NCBI RefSeq assembly: GCF_963674635.1
Contig: NZ_OY771475.1
Location: forward strand, 3,286,001 to 3,350,000
Reading direction: 5' to 3'
Source: Breoghania sp.
GTDB taxonomy: Bacteria; Pseudomonadota; Alphaproteobacteria; Rhizobiales; Stappiaceae
DNA: 64,000 bases
This document shows, piece after piece, positions 44,127 to 52,422 of this stretch (within the stretch, counting starts at the first letter, position 1; each line of letters opens with the position of its first letter). The position numbers and the translations under genes were made by a program. The notes beneath the pieces were generated by a model. It had not been told where the DNA came from, did no database searches, and saw only the letters and a program-made list of their open reading frames with translations.

Positions 44127-45821
44127 ATGTTCTCCAGACGCGAATTCCTGATGGCGGCGACCGCCGCAAGCGCGGTGTTGGGTTCCGGGATGGCGGGACG
44201 CTGGTCACGCGTGATGGCGCAACAGGGGCTCAGCGAGGATGCGCTTGTCTCGATGAAGCCGGTGGGCAACCTGACCCTTGTCCACATCACCGACATTCAC
44301 GCCCAGCTCAAGCCGATCTATTTCCGCGAGCCGTCGATCAATCTCGGCGTCGGTCCGGTCGCCGGCAAGCCGCCGCATGTCACCGGGGCGGATTTCCTCA
44401 AGCTCTACAACATCGAGGCCGGATCGCCCGACGCCTATGCGCTGACATCGGAAGATTTCACTTCGCTTGCCAGGGCCTATGGGCGCATGGGCGGCATGGA
44501 CCGAGTGGCCAGCGTCATCAAGCGGATCCGCGCGGAACGCGGGGAGGACAATGTGGTCCTGCTCGACGGCGGCGACACCTGGCAGGGCTCCTACACCGCG
44601 CAGCAAACGCAAGGCGCGGACATGATCGAGGTGATGGAGGCGCTGAGCCCCGACGCCATGACCGGTCATTGGGAATTCACCTATGGAACCGACCGGGTTC
44701 AGGAGGCGATCGACAGCCTGTCCTTCCCGTTCCTCGGTTCAAACATCTATGACAACGAGTGGGACGAACCCGCCTTCGAGCACACGGCCATGCTGGAGCG
44801 CGGCGGCACCAAGGTCGCCGTTATCGGTCAGGCCTTCCCCTATACGCCGATCGCCAATCCGCGCTGGATGATCCCCGGCTGGTCCTTCGGGATCCGCGAG
44901 GAGGACATTGCCAAGCACGTGGAGGATGCGCGCGCGGACGGCGCCGAGGTCGTCGTCCTGTTGTCGCATAACGGCTTCGATGTGGATCGCAAGCTTGCCT
45001 CCCGTGTCCCCGGCATCGACGTCATCCTGACCGGTCACACCCATGATGCGCTGCCCGAGCCTGTCATGGTCGGCAAGACGCTGGTGGTGGCTTCCGGGTC
45101 CAACGGCAAGTTCGTCTCGCGCGTCGATCTCGATGTGCGCGACGGGCGCGTCGCCGACTGGGCCTATCGCCTGATCCCGGTCTTCTCGGATGTGATCACG
45201 CCGGATGCGGAGATGGCTGCGCTCATCGACAAGGTGCGCGCGCCTTATGAAGCGGAGCTGGCGCGCGAGCTTGCCACGACGGATTCGCTTCTGTTCCGGC
45301 GCGGCAATTTCAACGGCACCTTCGATGATCTGATCTGCCAGGCGCTGCTTGAGGAACGCGATGCGGAGATCTCCCTGTCGCCCGGTTTCCGCTGGGGCAC
45401 GAGCGTGCTGCCCGGTCAGGCGATCACGGTGGAGGACCTGCACAATGCCTGCGCCATGTCCTATCCGGCGGCCTATCGCTCCGCCATGAGCGGCGCGACG
45501 CTGAAAGACGTTCTGGAGGATGTGGCCGACAATCTCTTCAACGCCGATCCCTATTACCAGCAGGGCGGCGACATGGTCCGTGTCGGCGGCATGGGCTACA
45601 CGATCGACCCCTCGGCCGAAATGGGGTCGCGCATTTCCAACATGACGGTGCTTTCAAGCGGCGAGCCGGTCGATCCGGCGCGCGACTACACGGTCGCGGG
45701 CTGGGCGTCGGTCAATGAGGGCACGGAGGGGCCTGCGATCTGGGAGGTGGTGGAGAATTATCTCACCCGCACCGGCACCGTCGCCCTGCCAGAAAACCAG
45801 TCGGTCAAGGTGGTCGGCTGA
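44127..45821 (+). CDS. soxB: Thiosulfohydrolase SoxB
   Basis: 564 residues. SoxB releases sulfate from the SoxY-bound thiosulfonate using two Mn ions, and belongs to the 5'-nucleotidase-like metallophosphatase family. A Tat signal lies at R4-R5 (MFSRREFLMAATAAS). Metal-site motifs are HITDIHAQ (D56, H58), LLDGGDTWQGS (D147/D150), TGHWEFTYG (H181), LLSHNGFDVD and LTGHTHDALPE. This TGHWEFTYG form is the soxB signature. The TGA overlaps the next ATG by one base (TGATG), so soxC is translationally coupled. Confidence 0.97.
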   Translation: MFSRREFLMAATAASAVLGSGMAGRWSRVMAQQGLSEDALVSMKPVGNLTLVHITDIHAQLKPIYFREPSINLGVGPVAGKPPHVTGADFLKLYNIEAGSPDAYALTSEDFTSLARAYGRMGGMDRVASVIKRIRAERGEDNVVLLDGGDTWQGSYTAQQTQGADMIEVMEALSPDAMTGHWEFTYGTDRVQEAIDSLSFPFLGSNIYDNEWDEPAFEHTAMLERGGTKVAVIGQAFPYTPIANPRWMIPGWSFGIREEDIAKHVEDARADGAEVVVLLSHNGFDVDRKLASRVPGIDVILTGHTHDALPEPVMVGKTLVVASGSNGKFVSRVDLDVRDGRVADWAYRLIPVFSDVITPDAEMAALIDKVRAPYEAELARELATTDSLLFRRGNFNGTFDDLICQALLEERDAEISLSPGFRWGTSVLPGQAITVEDLHNACAMSYPAAYRSAMSGATLKDVLEDVADNLFNADPYYQQGGDMVRVGGMGYTIDPSAEMGSRISNMTVLSSGEPVDPARDYTVAGWASVNEGTEGPAIWEVVENYLTRTGTVALPENQSVKVVG

Positions 45822-47134
45822 TGCGAGACGAGACGAGACGCGTTCAAGGGACGAGGATGATGGAGACGAAGGACAAACCGGCCATGCGGCTGGACAGGCG
45901 CGGTTTTCTGAAGGCCGGGCTTGCTGCTGGCGGCGCCGCCGCGCTGGGCGGATCTGCCGTGGCAGCCGAAAGCGATCCGCTCATCACCGAGGTTCAGGAC
46001 TGGAACCGCTATCTGGGCGCGGGTGTGCAGGCCGCCCCCTATGGCATGCCGTCCGAATATGAGGCCGAAGTGGTCCGGCGCGACGTGGAGTGGCTGACGG
46101 CATCGACCGAAAGCTCGATCAATTTCACGCCGCTGCATGAACTCGATGGCATCATCACGCCGAACGGGCTGTGCTTTGAGCGCCATCATGGCGGTGTTGC
46201 GGATATCGCGCCCGCCGATCATCGCCTGATGATCAATGGTCTGGTGGACAAGCCGCTTGTCTTCACCATGCAGGACCTGATGCGTTTTCCGCGTGAAAAC
46301 CGCGTCTACTTCCTCGAATGCGCGGCCAATTCCGGCATGGAATGGCGCGGCGCGCAGCTCAATGGCTGCCAGTACACCCATGGGATGGTCCACTGTGTGA
46401 TGTATACGGGCGTGCCGCTGAAGCTTCTGCTGGAAGAGGCGGGCGTGAAGACCAACGGCAAGTGGGTGCTGGCGGAAGGCGCCGACGCGGCGGCCATGAC
46501 GCGCTCCATCCCGATGGAAAAGGCGCTGGACGATTGTCTCGTCGCGTTCAAGATGAACGGCGAGGCGCTGCGCCCCGAACAGGGCTATCCGCTGCGCCTG
46601 TGCGTTCCCGGCTGGGAAGGCAACATGTGGGTGAAGTGGCTTCGCCGTCTGGAAGTGGGCGATCAGCCCTGGCACCAGCGCGAAGAGACCTCCAAGTACA
46701 CGGACCTTCTGGCCAACGGGAAGGCGCGCCGTTTCACCTGGGTCATGGATCCGAAGTCGGTGATCACGAGCCCCTCGCCGCAAAAGCCGATCACGCATGG
46801 CAAGGGGGCGCTGGTGATTTCGGGCCTTGCCTGGTCGGGCAATGGCAAGATCTCGCGGGTGGATGTTTCGCTCGATGGCGGGCGCAACTGGAAGAGCGCG
46901 CGCATCGACGGGCCGAGCCTGTCCAAGTCGCTGCACCGCTTCTATCTCGATATCGAGTGGGATGGCTCGCCGTTGCTGCTGCAGTCGCGCGCCCTCGATG
47001 AGCACGGCTTCTATCAGCCGACGAAAAACGCGCTTCGCGCCGAACGCGGCGAGAATTCCATCTACCACAACAATTCGATCCAGACCTGGCATGTGAAGGC
47101 GGACGGGACGGTTGAAAATGTCGAAGTTTCTTAA
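45821..47134 (+). CDS. soxC: Sulfane dehydrogenase molybdenum subunit SoxC
   Basis: 437 residues, sulfite-oxidase fold. SoxC oxidises the sulfane sulfur on SoxY to sulfone, taking six electrons, and needs SoxD for electron exit. A Tat signal is seen in DRRGFLKAGLAAGG. The molybdenum-binding cysteine is C167 in YFLECAANSGMEWRG. The C-terminal dimer domain has GLAWSGNGKISRVDVSLDGGRNW. ATG 45821 overlaps the soxB stop. ATG 45857 or 45860, with ACGAGG just upstream, would leave a shorter leader before the Tat motif. Confidence 0.95.
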   Translation: MRDETRRVQGTRMMETKDKPAMRLDRRGFLKAGLAAGGAAALGGSAVAAESDPLITEVQDWNRYLGAGVQAAPYGMPSEYEAEVVRRDVEWLTASTESSINFTPLHELDGIITPNGLCFERHHGGVADIAPADHRLMINGLVDKPLVFTMQDLMRFPRENRVYFLECAANSGMEWRGAQLNGCQYTHGMVHCVMYTGVPLKLLLEEAGVKTNGKWVLAEGADAAAMTRSIPMEKALDDCLVAFKMNGEALRPEQGYPLRLCVPGWEGNMWVKWLRRLEVGDQPWHQREETSKYTDLLANGKARRFTWVMDPKSVITSPSPQKPITHGKGALVISGLAWSGNGKISRVDVSLDGGRNWKSARIDGPSLSKSLHRFYLDIEWDGSPLLLQSRALDEHGFYQPTKNALRAERGENSIYHNNSIQTWHVKADGTVENVEVS

Positions 47135-47798
47135 ATCCCTGGTCGTTGTCGTCACAACGTCGACCGCTGTCCCGGCGCTGGCCGGGGAGGGCGGTCATTT
47201 CGGACTGGGCCGTGCTGCGACGCCGGACGAGATTTCCGCCTGGGACATCGATATTCGCCCCGACGGCGCGGGATTGCCGGAAGGGCGCGGCACGGTTGCG
47301 CAAGGCGAGGAAATCTTCACCGAGCAATGTGCCGTCTGTCACGGCGATTTCGGCGAGGGCACGGGCCGCTGGCCGGTTCTGGCCGGTGGTCAGGGCACGC
47401 TCACCCATGAGCGGCCCGAAAAGACGATTGGCTCCTACTGGCCGTATCTTTCCACCGTCTACGACTATGTCCGCCGCGCCATGCCCTATGGCAATGCGCG
47501 CTCGATGACGGATGACGAGGTCTACGCGCTGACCGCGTATCTGCTCTATCTGAACGATATCGTGACGGATGAAGAGTTTGAACTCTCCAGGGAGAACTTC
47601 ATCGAGATCCATCTGCCGAATGAGGCGAATTTCATCGAAGACGGGCGTCCCGACGAGCCGTTCAACGAGAAGAAGACCCCGCTCTGCATGACGGATTGCA
47701 AGGACAGCGCGGTTGAAGTGACCATGCGGGCGCGCATTCTCGATGTGACGCCGGGAAGTGCCGACGATGACGGTGCTGCCGGCGGGGCGGTCGACTGA
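47118..47798 (+). CDS. soxD: Single-haem cytochrome c subunit SoxD
   Basis: 226 residues, overlapping soxC by 17 bp. The signal peptide ends near PALA. The N-terminal SoxD domain is complete: FGLGRAATPDEISAWDIDIR, haem site C71-AV-C74-H75, GRWPVLAGGQGTLTHERPEKTIGSYWPY, ligand M122 in RRAMPYG, and CMTDC at 190-194. SoxD of Paracoccus is about 384 residues with a second haem domain. Here the protein stops in the linker after MRARILDVTP, and no frameshift is evident. The missing domain has a counterpart in the next gene. Confidence 0.93.
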   Translation: MSKFLKSLVVVVTTSTAVPALAGEGGHFGLGRAATPDEISAWDIDIRPDGAGLPEGRGTVAQGEEIFTEQCAVCHGDFGEGTGRWPVLAGGQGTLTHERPEKTIGSYWPYLSTVYDYVRRAMPYGNARSMTDDEVYALTAYLLYLNDIVTDEEFELSRENFIEIHLPNEANFIEDGRPDEPFNEKKTPLCMTDCKDSAVEVTMRARILDVTPGSADDDGAAGGAVD

Positions 47799-47819
47799 CG
47801 CGCAGGGGAGGGCAATAGG

Positions 47820-48536
47820 ATGCGGCAGCGAGGACGGTTGGCCGCTCTGGCATGCGTTCTTGCCGTGATCGGATCTGCGGGAATTGCCGCCGAACCGTCC
47901 CGCCCGGGCGATGCAGAACGCGGCAAGGCCGTGTTCTCCGCCTGCAAGGGATGCCATCAGGTGGGCGCGGATGCGCGAAACGGCATCGGTCCCCACCTTG
48001 ATGGCCTTTTCGGGCGCGTCGCCGGATCTCTGGACGGCTTTTCCTATTCCAGCGCCCTGCGTCGTCACGGGGCTGACGGTCTCGCGTGGGGCCGGGACAG
48101 CCTCGGCACTTATCTCCGCGACCCTCAGGTGATGATCCCCGGCACGCGAATGTCCTTTCGCGGCATGGAGGATGCGGCAGCCCGTGCCGATCTCATCGCC
48201 TATCTGGAAAAAATCACTGCAAGCGCGCCAGCAAGCGACCCGGCTCCGGTCGAGGAACATCGCGCGGAAATCGGATCGGCCGCCATGGGCCTTGTCGGCG
48301 ATCGGGCTTACGGTGAATATCTGGCGAGCGAATGCCTGACCTGCCACCAGCAATCGGGCCGCACGGATGGTATTCCCTCCATCGTCGGATGGCCCCGGGA
48401 GGCGTTCATCCGCGTGATTTTCGAATACAAGACCAATGTGCGCAGGCATCAGGTGATGCAGCTCATGACCGCCAATCTCGGCAATGAGGAGATTGCGGCG
48501 CTGGCGGCCTATTTCGGCGGGCTCGATCCGCAATAA
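47820..48536 (+). CDS. soxE: Dihaem cytochrome c SoxE (SoxD-C-like domain joined to FccA-like domain)
   Basis: 238 residues with a signal peptide ending near residue 24. Domain 1 (about 28-133) is a class I cytochrome c: C42-KG-C45-H46, IGPHLDGLFGRVAGSLDGFSYS, and M111 in IPGTRMSF. This closely resembles the C-terminal haem domain of two-domain SoxD. Domain 2 (about 160-235) has C172-LT-C175-H176, GIPSIVGWP and MQLMTANLGNEEIAALAAYF, like a half of the flavocytochrome c cytochrome subunit. With the flavoprotein gene downstream, it is the electron acceptor of SoxF. It may also take electrons from the shortened SoxD. Confidence 0.85.
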   Translation: MRQRGRLAALACVLAVIGSAGIAAEPSRPGDAERGKAVFSACKGCHQVGADARNGIGPHLDGLFGRVAGSLDGFSYSSALRRHGADGLAWGRDSLGTYLRDPQVMIPGTRMSFRGMEDAAARADLIAYLEKITASAPASDPAPVEEHRAEIGSAAMGLVGDRAYGEYLASECLTCHQQSGRTDGIPSIVGWPREAFIRVIFEYKTNVRRHQVMQLMTANLGNEEIAALAAYFGGLDPQ

Positions 48537-48561
48537 GTCTTTTTAATGGGGAGGAATGACG

Positions 48562-49839
48562 ATGACGGGTCTTTCAAGGCGACAGTTCGGACTTCTCGCC
48601 GGGGCCGCGATCACAACGCTCGCGGCTCCTTCCATCGTGCGGGCATCCGGTGTGCCGAAGGTGGTTGTCGTGGGCGGCGGTCCGGGAGGGGCGACGACGG
48701 CGCGCTACATCGCGAAGGATGCCCGTGATGCGGTGGATGTCACGCTGATCGATGCCAATCCGCGCTACACGACCTGTTTCTTTTCCAACCTCTATCTCGC
48801 AGGCATGCGCAGCTTCGAATCCATCACCCATGGCTATGATGCGCTTGAGGCCAATTACGGGATTTCCTTCGTCAACGCCCGCGCCGCGGCGGTGGAGCGG
48901 GACGCGAAAGAGGTCGTGCTGGCCGACGGTTCCCGCGTTCCCTACGACCGGCTCGTCATTGCTCCGGGCATCGACGTGATCCATGAGAGCGTTCCGGGCT
49001 ATTCCAGGCAAGCGGAAGAAATCATGCCCCATGCCTGGAAGGCGGGGCCGCAGACCCAGCTTCTGAAACAGCGTCTGGATGCGCTGGAAGACGGGCAGCA
49101 GATCGTCATGGTCGCGCCGCCCAACCCGTATCGGTGCCCGCCGGGCCCCTATGAACGCGCGTCCATGTTCGCCCATGTGCTGAAGGCGCGCGGGCACACC
49201 CGCTCGCGCATCATCATTCTCGATTACAAGCCGAAATTCTCCAAGCAGGCTCTTTTCGCCGAAGGCTGGGAGGAATTCTATCCGGGCATGATCGAATGGT
49301 ACGGGCCGGACGTTCACGGCGGCATTCTGGGGGTTGATCCGGAAGCCGGCACGGTGGAAACGGATTTCGATACCTTCACCGGTGCGCTCGTCAACGTGAT
49401 CCCCGCGCAGAAGGCCGGGATCATCGCGCGCGAGGCTGGGCTTGCCGATGACAGCGGTTTCTGTCCCATCGACGCCGCGTCCATGCGGTCCGCCTTGGAT
49501 GACAACATCTTCATTCTGGGCGATGCGTCCATTGCCGGGGCCATGCCGAAATCGGCCTTTTCCGCAAACAGCCAGGCCAAGGTGGCGGCGATGAATGTGC
49601 GCGGTGATCTCGTCGGCTCGAAGATCTTCCCGGCGCGGTTCACCAATACCTGCTGGAGCCTGATTGAGACCGACAACGCCGTGAAGGTGGGCGGCCAGTA
49701 TGCGCCGGGGGCAGACGGCATCGCCTCCACCTCGACCTTCATCAGCCAGATCCACGAACCGGCGGATCTGCGCAAGACCAACGCCGAAGAGGCTGTCGGC
49801 TGGTATCAGGGCATCACGGCGGACATTTTCGGGGCCTAG
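48562..49839 (+). CDS. soxF: Flavocytochrome c sulfide dehydrogenase flavoprotein subunit SoxF
   Basis: 425 residues. A Tat signal (R6-R7 in LSRRQFGLLAGA) precedes an FAD-binding fold (KVVVVGGGPGGATTARYI). The cysteine in RYTTCFFSNLYLAG matches the covalent FAD attachment site of FccB. Further conserved parts are PPNPYRCPPGPYERASM, and FTNTCWSLI with a cysteine of the redox disulfide. It probably oxidises sulfide or polysulfide and reduces SoxE. ATG 48562 is preferred because GGAGG is seven bases upstream. ATG 48556 abuts the SD. It ends 14 bp before convergent fur. Confidence 0.93.
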   Translation: MTGLSRRQFGLLAGAAITTLAAPSIVRASGVPKVVVVGGGPGGATTARYIAKDARDAVDVTLIDANPRYTTCFFSNLYLAGMRSFESITHGYDALEANYGISFVNARAAAVERDAKEVVLADGSRVPYDRLVIAPGIDVIHESVPGYSRQAEEIMPHAWKAGPQTQLLKQRLDALEDGQQIVMVAPPNPYRCPPGPYERASMFAHVLKARGHTRSRIIILDYKPKFSKQALFAEGWEEFYPGMIEWYGPDVHGGILGVDPEAGTVETDFDTFTGALVNVIPAQKAGIIAREAGLADDSGFCPIDAASMRSALDDNIFILGDASIAGAMPKSAFSANSQAKVAAMNVRGDLVGSKIFPARFTNTCWSLIETDNAVKVGGQYAPGADGIASTSTFISQIHEPADLRKTNAEEAVGWYQGITADIFGA

Positions 49840-49853
49840 CAATCGGATCGGGG

Positions 49854-50276
49854 CTAGCGCCGCTTGCGGCCGTAAAGCTCCAGGCGGTGATGGACGATCT
49901 CGTAGCCGAGCCTTCGGGCGATTTCTTCCTGCAGCTCCTCGATCCTGTTCGAGGTGAACTCGATCACGTCACCGGTCTCGATATCGATCAGGTGATCATG
50001 GTGGGAGCTGTCGGCCTGCTCGAAGCGCGAGGGGCCGCCTTCGAATGTGTGACGGCGGATGGCGCCCTTGTCTTCGAGAAGCTTCATCGTGCGGTAGACG
50101 GTGGAGAGCGAAATGCTGGCATCCACGCGAACCGCGCGGCGGAAAATCGCCATCGCGTCGGGGTGGTCGTCGCGTTCGGCCAGGATTTCGAGGATGACCT
50201 TGCGCGGGCGGGTGATGCGTACACCTGCCGCGCGCAGGATCCGTTCGTAATCGCTCTGGTTCGATTCATCCGCCAT
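49854..50276 (-). CDS. Fur-family regulator (Fur/Mur)
   Basis: 140 residues: winged-helix domain (LRAAGVRITRPRKVILEILAERDDHPDAMAIFRRAV, STVYRTMKLLEDKGAIRRHTF) and metal-binding/dimer domain (SSHHDHLIDIETGDVIEFTSNRIEELQEEIARRLGYEIVHHRLELYG). It has no cysteine at all, so the structural zinc site of enterobacterial Fur is missing, as in the rhizobial Mur-type regulators that respond to manganese. Whether it controls iron or manganese genes cannot be decided here. It is convergent with soxF and probably unrelated to sulfur metabolism. Confidence 0.92.
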   Translation of the reverse strand: MADESNQSDYERILRAAGVRITRPRKVILEILAERDDHPDAMAIFRRAVRVDASISLSTVYRTMKLLEDKGAIRRHTFEGGPSRFEQADSSHHDHLIDIETGDVIEFTSNRIEELQEEIARRLGYEIVHHRLELYGRKRR

Positions 50277-50379
50277 GGCTGCAAAATATCCAGTTGAGAA
50301 GCGTTTGCAAGTGCGGCGGGGTCCGGCTGCGTGTTCAATCCGTGCAAGGTGGCAGCCGGCATGGGCCGGCCGCGCCGGA

Positions 50380-50997
50380 TCAATAGATCGTTTTGGCCAT
50401 GTGCTCGGGGTAATTCGCATCATAGGCCGCCGCATCGAAGGCGTCATCGAGCGCCTTGATGATCGTTCCCGTGGATGGCAGGCGGTCCCGCTCGATCTGG
50501 GTTTCGCGGGCCCAGAGCCGGGAGCGTGCGAGCGCTTTCTGGCATTGGAAATAGACGCGATCCACACTGACGTTCAGGACGGTGGCCGGGGTCTTGCCGT
50601 TGATGGCGAAGGTGGCGCAGAGGTCGGGGTCGGTCGTGATCTCGGCCCGGCCGTTGATCCGCAGGGTTTCGCCGATGCCGGGTATCAGGAACAGCAGCGA
50701 GACGCGCGGATCGCGCACGATGTTGCGAAGCGTATCGATGCGGTTGTTGCCGCGCCGATCCGGGATCTGAACGGTCTTGTCATCGCGCACATGCACGAAG
50801 CCCGCCGGATCGCCACGCGGCGAACAATCCAGCCCCTCTTCGCCCACGCTTGCGATCACCACAAAGGGCGCGGCTTCGATGAAGGCGCGATAGTGATCGG
50901 AAATGTGGTCGAGTTCCTTGATCAGAGATCTGTGCGCCGGCTCTCCGTAAATGCCTTCAAGCGCCTCCATCGTGGTGACGGCATGTGGATCGGTCAT
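50380..50997 (-). CDS. Pyridoxamine 5'-phosphate oxidase-family FMN-binding protein
   Basis: 205 residues. The split-barrel FMN-binding fold is indicated by APFVVIASVGEEGLDCSPRGDPAGFVHV, TVQIPDRRGNNRIDTLRNIVRDPRVSLLFLIPG and ETLRINGRAEIT. The C-terminal part has VYFQCQKALARSRLW. This is the pattern of the PPOX-class, MSMEG_1061-like group of flavin reductase-like proteins, with unknown substrates. GGGAGGAAATC precedes the ATG on the minus strand. An upstream GTG would add 40 unrelated residues. It lies downstream of leuB on the same strand. Confidence 0.85.
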   Translation of the reverse strand: MTDPHAVTTMEALEGIYGEPAHRSLIKELDHISDHYRAFIEAAPFVVIASVGEEGLDCSPRGDPAGFVHVRDDKTVQIPDRRGNNRIDTLRNIVRDPRVSLLFLIPGIGETLRINGRAEITTDPDLCATFAINGKTPATVLNVSVDRVYFQCQKALARSRLWARETQIERDRLPSTGTIIKALDDAFDAAAYDANYPEHMAKTIY

Positions 50998-51144
50998 GAT
51001 TTCCTCCCAAAATCGGTCAAGTTGCCCGGGAACGCGGATTGCTCTGGCCCAAACAGAAAAGGGCCACCCATTTCCGGACAAGTTGCCTGAAACGGATGGC
51101 CCTGTGGGTGCGAACAAGTCCCGTCCTTGCGGGAGAGGTGGCTA

Positions 51145-52254
51145 TCAGGCCAGCGCTTCGATTTCCGCCAGGATCGCATCGCCCATCCGGGTGGTGCCGA
51201 CCTTGGTCATGCCTTCGCTCATCAGGTCGCCGGTGCGCAGGCCCTTGTCGAGGGCGGCGGAGATCGCCTTCTCGACCAGGTCGGCTTCTTCCACGAGGCC
51301 GAAGGAGTAGCGCAGCGCCATCGCGAAGGAGGCGATCATGGCGATCGGGTTCGCGGCGCCGGTGCCTGCGATGTCGGGAGCGGAGCCGTGGACCGGCTCG
51401 TACATGGCCTTGCGCATGCCGGTCTTGGCGTCGGGCGCACCCAGCGAAGCGGAAGGCAGCATGCCCAGGGAGCCGGTCAGCATGGCGGCGATATCGGAGA
51501 GCATGTCGCCGAACAGGTTGTCGGTCACGATGACGTCGAACTGCTTGGGAGCGCGCACAAGCTGCATGCCGCCGGCATCGGCCAGCATGTGGGTCAGCTC
51601 AACGTCCTTGTACTTGGCGTCATGGACGGCGGTGACGACTTCGTTCCACAGAAGGCCCGACTTCATCACGTTGCGCTTTTCCATCGAGCAGACCTTGTTC
51701 TTGCGCGTGCGGGCAAGATCGAAGGCGACACCGGCGATGCGTTCGATTTCGAACGTGTCATAGACCTGCGTGTCGATGGCGCGCTTCTGGCCGTTGCCGA
51801 GATCGGTGATCGTCTTCGGCTCGCCGAAATAGACGCCGCCGGTCAGCTCGCGCACGATCAGGATATCGAGGCCTTCGACGATTTCCGGCTTCAGCGAGGA
51901 CGAGGCGGCCAGCGCCGGGTAGCAGATGGCCGGGCGCAGGTTGGCGAAAAGCTCCAGATCCTTGCGCAGACGCAGAAGACCGGCTTCCGGGCGCTTGTCA
52001 TAGTCGACGCCGTCCCATTTGGGGCCGCCCACCGCACCGAAGATCACCGCATCCGCGGCCATGGCCTTGGCCATGTCCTCTTCGGAGATGGCTTCACCAT
52101 GCGCATCATAGGCTGCGCCGCCCACGAGGCCTTCCTCGATCTCGAAGCTCACGGTGCCCTTTTCATTGAACCAGCTGATGATCTTCTTCACTTCAGCCAT
52201 GATTTCGGTGCCGATGCCGTCACCGGGGAGCAGCAGGAGATTGTGCGTTGCCAT
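51145..52254 (-). CDS. leuB: 3-isopropylmalate dehydrogenase LeuB
   Basis: 369 residues. LeuB oxidises and decarboxylates (2R,3S)-3-isopropylmalate with NAD in leucine synthesis. Signatures: LLLPGDGIGTEIM at the N-terminus, LLRLRKDLELFANLRPA (substrate-binding Arg), MEKRNVMKS with the catalytic Lys region, NLFGDMLSDIAAML (Mg-binding Asp), and EPVHGSAPDIAGTGAANPIAMI (NAD). It is cytoplasmic and apparently monocistronic. It separates hemD from the 50-kb region where mic60 would be expected if the ancestral order were intact. Confidence 0.97.
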   Translation of the reverse strand: MATHNLLLLPGDGIGTEIMAEVKKIISWFNEKGTVSFEIEEGLVGGAAYDAHGEAISEEDMAKAMAADAVIFGAVGGPKWDGVDYDKRPEAGLLRLRKDLELFANLRPAICYPALAASSSLKPEIVEGLDILIVRELTGGVYFGEPKTITDLGNGQKRAIDTQVYDTFEIERIAGVAFDLARTRKNKVCSMEKRNVMKSGLLWNEVVTAVHDAKYKDVELTHMLADAGGMQLVRAPKQFDVIVTDNLFGDMLSDIAAMLTGSLGMLPSASLGAPDAKTGMRKAMYEPVHGSAPDIAGTGAANPIAMIASFAMALRYSFGLVEEADLVEKAISAALDKGLRTGDLMSEGMTKVGTTRMGDAILAEIEALA

Positions 52255-52422
52255 GGGAGTTTCCGCGCCTGTTTGAGAAATTCGTGCAGGAATTGCTAGA
52301 GCCTGACAGGGCGGTTGGCAAGACTGGGCAGGGCGCTTGCGGTACGCCTTGGCCGGAAAGGTGAGGGGAAGCGGACCGGCGGTGTATCTCGCAAGGTGAG
52401 GACGGGCCGTTGCGGCGCGTCG

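Noticed and set aside
47690..47830. SoxD truncated by a frameshift, with the second domain still in reach
   Set aside because: The gene ends in a normal TGA, and an intergenic GGGGAGG SD and a new ATG plus signal peptide follow, so SoxE is a separate exported protein, not the broken end of SoxD.
46791..48533. Open frame of 580 codons on the minus strand opposite soxC-soxD-soxE
   Set aside because: It crosses three well supported genes with signal peptides and haem motifs and has no family pattern.
35549..50400. Integrative element attached to tRNA-Thr
   Set aside because: I looked for an integrase gene and for a copy of the tRNA 3' end (GAGTCACGTAAGCGG) towards the right end of the sox block and saw neither.
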